Source: Teredinibacter haidensis (GTDB taxonomy: Bacteria > Pseudomonadota > Gammaproteobacteria > Pseudomonadales > Cellvibrionaceae). Taken from it: DNA of 64,000 nucleotides. Made by a program: the position numbers and the translations under genes. Numbering within the stretch: the first letter of the stretch is position 1; each line of letters opens with the position of its first letter. Under the pieces are notes generated by a model. The model saw nothing but the letters and a program-made list of their open reading frames with translations. It did no database searches and had not been told where the DNA came from. Shown here in pieces: positions 61,773 to 64,000 of this stretch. Location: assembly GCF_014211975.1 (NCBI RefSeq), contig NZ_CP060084.1:1550001-1614000 (forward strand), in the 5' to 3' direction.

Positions 61773-64000
61773 TTAGTAGCCCCCTTCTCTCCACGTGCCT
61801 ATAGCAGGCACTCTAGAGAGCTTAACTTTACCCACCGTACCATCCCGGCTGTTAGCTATTACCCGTATATGTAAACCATAATGAGGAATCACTCGCCCTG
61901 CATCCGGAATCTCTGGAGACAGATAGCTTAAATGGTCGCTAAAAAAGGGCTTGGGCCTGTTGAAAAAATCAAACATCGATATCTCCCCCGCCTCTGGATC
62001 ATCAAGTAGCAACCAAAGAAAGCTCGCAGGCTTAAGGCTGAAAGCAGCATCATGAATCTGATACCGCGTGGAGGCCACGTAGCCATCGCTCCAAACAAGA
62101 GTGCGCTGATCGGCATCTACAACACCGACATACCCATCACCAGGGTGAACACCAACCCAGTTATCACTAAAGTAATCATCGACATACCACAACAACAACC
62201 CTTCATTACTCGACATATACTGGTCTGCAACTGGGATATATTTTAATCCTTCATCAATGCCCTTGTGTGTACGCCACTCCATCAGATAATAATGCGTACT
62301 TAGAACATAGCCCATATCACGCGTGAAACCGCTTAAGCCAATATCAGAGAGGTCACTTTCCGCATCAGCAATTAACGTACTGCCGCCATCGGTAACAATG
62401 GAGATATCGTCCAGATACAACCCCGGATTACTCACATAGGCATCGGTTATATAATAAACTTCAAGGGATACAACCTCACCAACATACGCCGTAAGATCAA
62501 ATACCGCATCAATCCAACCGTCACTTTTCCCCGTAATACCATTGCCAAAATTCTGTCCAAAGGGATCAAAGTCCGTTGTAATATTTCCCGGAATAGCGAC
62601 GCCATTTACGGCAACATAGGCGTAATCCCAATCCTCTTCAATATCAATATTTGCCTTAAATTCCAGCGCTGCCGTTGTAGCTGTAGTTAAATCAACCTCT
62701 GTAACAAGGTAGTTATAAAGATCGTCGCCACTACCGCTAAAGTAAACCCATTCACCACTTGCAGGCTCAACGACAACCGTCTTTTTATCGGGCAGGTCTA
62801 CGCGGACAACGTCGTTATTGGTTCCCTTGGTAGCGGCCTGATCAAGCAGCAAGCGCTCACCTCTAAAATTGAGGTCGTCTATATGCAGACGCGCACCGGT
62901 AAGCCAATTGCCACCCATGGTATCTTGAAGAAATTCTTTCGACCAGGCGCTAAATCCTGTCGGCTGAGTACCTGCAACTTTTCCCGTCCATGAGCCACTT
63001 GCCATCAAAGACCAATATGAGACAGGCTCACCCCTGCCGCTGTACATCGTATCGTATTCATCCGGCAGGCCAAGATCGTGGCCGTATTCATGACAAATAA
63101 CCCCCGGTGCAGCATCGATGGGCTGAATGGTGTAATCGTAAGCAGCCATAACGCCGCCCCAATAGGTAATATCGGTTGCGGTATCATCCAAAGTTAAGAT
63201 GTCATCGAGGTTCCAACGGTGCGACCAAATTGCATCTTCCAGCAACGCGCCGCCACCCGCCTCTTCTCCAATAGCAGAATGAATAATCTGTACGTGATCG
63301 ACAAGTCCGTCCGGCTCCCAGTAATCGCCATCGCCATCAAGATCGTAGCGGTCCTCAATATCGAAATCAGCCAAATTCACATCAGGGTCTGCCTGCGCGG
63401 CCAAAAGCGCTTCAATAACCAGCTCCCTTGGAGCCATATCATTTTCGCTATAAGGATCATTTGCGCCGTAGTAAGCAGCATTTTTACTGGCCATATACCA
63501 ACCGGCAACGGCCCCTGTTACACCGTAACTTCCACCGGACTGCGATTTATAGTAGCCCTGCATGGTAATTAAAGTTTCACCATTTGGTCCGCTAAAGCCA
63601 TCCTCATTAAACAGCAACGATTCATAGTGAGCTTTAGTATAATTTTCGTAATACATATCCGTATCCTCAGGCAGAACGCTGTTATGAGGATAATCTGGAA
63701 ATTCAATAAGAACCGTTAGTAATTTTGCTTGGTTAACACCACCTTCATAAATTTCGTCTTCAACGGAATCCGGCCGAGAAGAGCCACCCCGAAAATGTTT
63801 TTTAGCCTGGTAACCCTTACCAAAATTGGCGCTACCAAAATGCTTTTGAGGTACCGTAGAGTTAAACTGAGCGGATTCCGACAAATTCTGAACTGCATCC
63901 ATTGCAGCTGTCTGGCGCTGCTTTAACATGGCATAGAGTGCCGTTTCGGCTTCACTCCTTGAAGCGTAAGAGGATATCTTTCCCGACTTTTTCAGCATCT
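61773..64000 (-). CDS. M6-family secreted metalloprotease (immune inhibitor A-like), N-terminus cut by edge
   Basis: At least 741 residues, open to the right edge, so the signal peptide and probably its own propeptide are beyond the window; the ATG at 63998 is likely internal. Zinc motif CHEYGHDLGLPDEYD (HExxHxxG..D), with the Met-turn in SLMASGSWTG. Ca-binding-like DRYDLDGDGDYWEPDG is seen before it. After the peptidase domain (about 430-560 residues of the frame) a strand-rich MAM/jelly-roll-like region follows (DYAYVAVNGVAIPG, LYLDDISIVTDG). Secreted degradative enzyme of the InhA group. Gene convergent with the propeptide-like gene. Confidence 0.9.
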   Translation of the reverse strand, partial: MLKKSGKISSYASRSEAETALYAMLKQRQTAAMDAVQNLSESAQFNSTVPQKHFGSANFGKGYQAKKHFRGGSSRPDSVEDEIYEGGVNQAKLLTVLIEFPDYPHNSVLPEDTDMYYENYTKAHYESLLFNEDGFSGPNGETLITMQGYYKSQSGGSYGVTGAVAGWYMASKNAAYYGANDPYSENDMAPRELVIEALLAAQADPDVNLADFDIEDRYDLDGDGDYWEPDGLVDHVQIIHSAIGEEAGGGALLEDAIWSHRWNLDDILTLDDTATDITYWGGVMAAYDYTIQPIDAAPGVICHEYGHDLGLPDEYDTMYSGRGEPVSYWSLMASGSWTGKVAGTQPTGFSAWSKEFLQDTMGGNWLTGARLHIDDLNFRGERLLLDQAATKGTNNDVVRVDLPDKKTVVVEPASGEWVYFSGSGDDLYNYLVTEVDLTTATTAALEFKANIDIEEDWDYAYVAVNGVAIPGNITTDFDPFGQNFGNGITGKSDGWIDAVFDLTAYVGEVVSLEVYYITDAYVSNPGLYLDDISIVTDGGSTLIADAESDLSDIGLSGFTRDMGYVLSTHYYLMEWRTHKGIDEGLKYIPVADQYMSSNEGLLLWYVDDYFSDNWVGVHPGDGYVGVVDADQRTLVWSDGYVASTRYQIHDAAFSLKPASFLWLLLDDPEAGEISMFDFFNRPKPFFSDHLSYLSPEIPDAGRVIPHYGLHIRVIANSRDGTVGKVKLSRVPAIGTWREGGY

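Noticed and set aside
1..64000. CRISPR arrays, rRNA genes, prophage or insertion sequences
   Set aside because: No regularly spaced direct repeats, rRNA stretches, transposase or integrase motifs were seen on reading both strands.

Overview
The window reads as chromosomal DNA of a free-living, probably marine gammaproteobacterium with moderate GC. The gene set is Gram-negative and respiratory: smc-zipA-ligA, acnB, lpxH, hemN, ccmHI, a tetraheme NapC/NirT cytochrome, DUF3012 and DUF4136 lipoproteins, and M2 and M6 peptidases. Gene order resembles Pseudomonas (folD next to a Pro/Arg/His tRNA cluster; cysS-glnS-ppiB-lpxH; acnB nearby). Secreted proteases, a CBM9-like protein and several orphan sensor kinases suggest a Cellvibrionaceae-like relative (Saccharophagus/Teredinibacter group). 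The placement is inference; there is no rRNA in the window.

Layout. 1-2.6 kb: minus-strand coiled-coil protein, PLP desulfhydrase-like enzyme and the start of a cyclic-nucleotide-binding protein. 2.7-8 kb: a small acidic protein, tRNA-Val/tRNA-Asp, a PAS histidine kinase, a flavin reductase, hemN, an FNR-type box ahead of a small Cys-rich protein, and tRNA-Pro/Arg/His. 8.2-11 kb: folD, an rsuA-like and an rsmC-like gene. 11-18.9 kb: rhodanese, spermidine-synthase-like protein, hydrolase lipoprotein, RluA-type synthase, DUF3806-like protein, cold-shock protein, SDR, S1/P1 nuclease, djlA. 18.9-23.9 kb: fructosamine kinase, Cache-domain kinase, DnaJ-related protein, voltage-gated cation channel, DUF3012 lipoprotein. 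23.9-28.3 kb: cysS, glnS, ppiB, lpxH.

28.5-34 kb is a one-direction accessory run: CBM9-like protein, miaE, a PotD-like solute-binding protein broken by an in-frame TGA, a histidine kinase with a helical periplasmic sensor, and a tetraheme cytochrome. No ABC permease or ATPase is present, so the binding protein is more likely a ligand receptor for the kinase than a transporter part. 34.3-40.5 kb: acnB, small unknown proteins, a putative outer-membrane barrel and a DMT exporter. 40.8-49 kb: patatin, NfeD and SPFH protein; acyl-CoA synthetase, acyl-CoA dehydrogenase and an AraC regulator. 49-58.8 kb: lytic transglycosylase, ligA, zipA, smc, ccmI, ccmH. 58.9-64 kb: a second, inverted tRNA-Val/tRNA-Asp pair, an M2 peptidase, and an M6 metalloprotease convergent with a small secreted protein resembling an M6 propeptide.

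The points most worth following are the nonsense-interrupted binding protein/kinase/cytochrome locus, the stand-alone M6-propeptide-like protein, a BacNav-type channel with a very acidic filter, the FNR box plus palindrome before the Cys-rich protein, identical tRNA pairs in inverted orientation about 55.6 kb apart, and a dispersed repeat of about 135 bp found twice.
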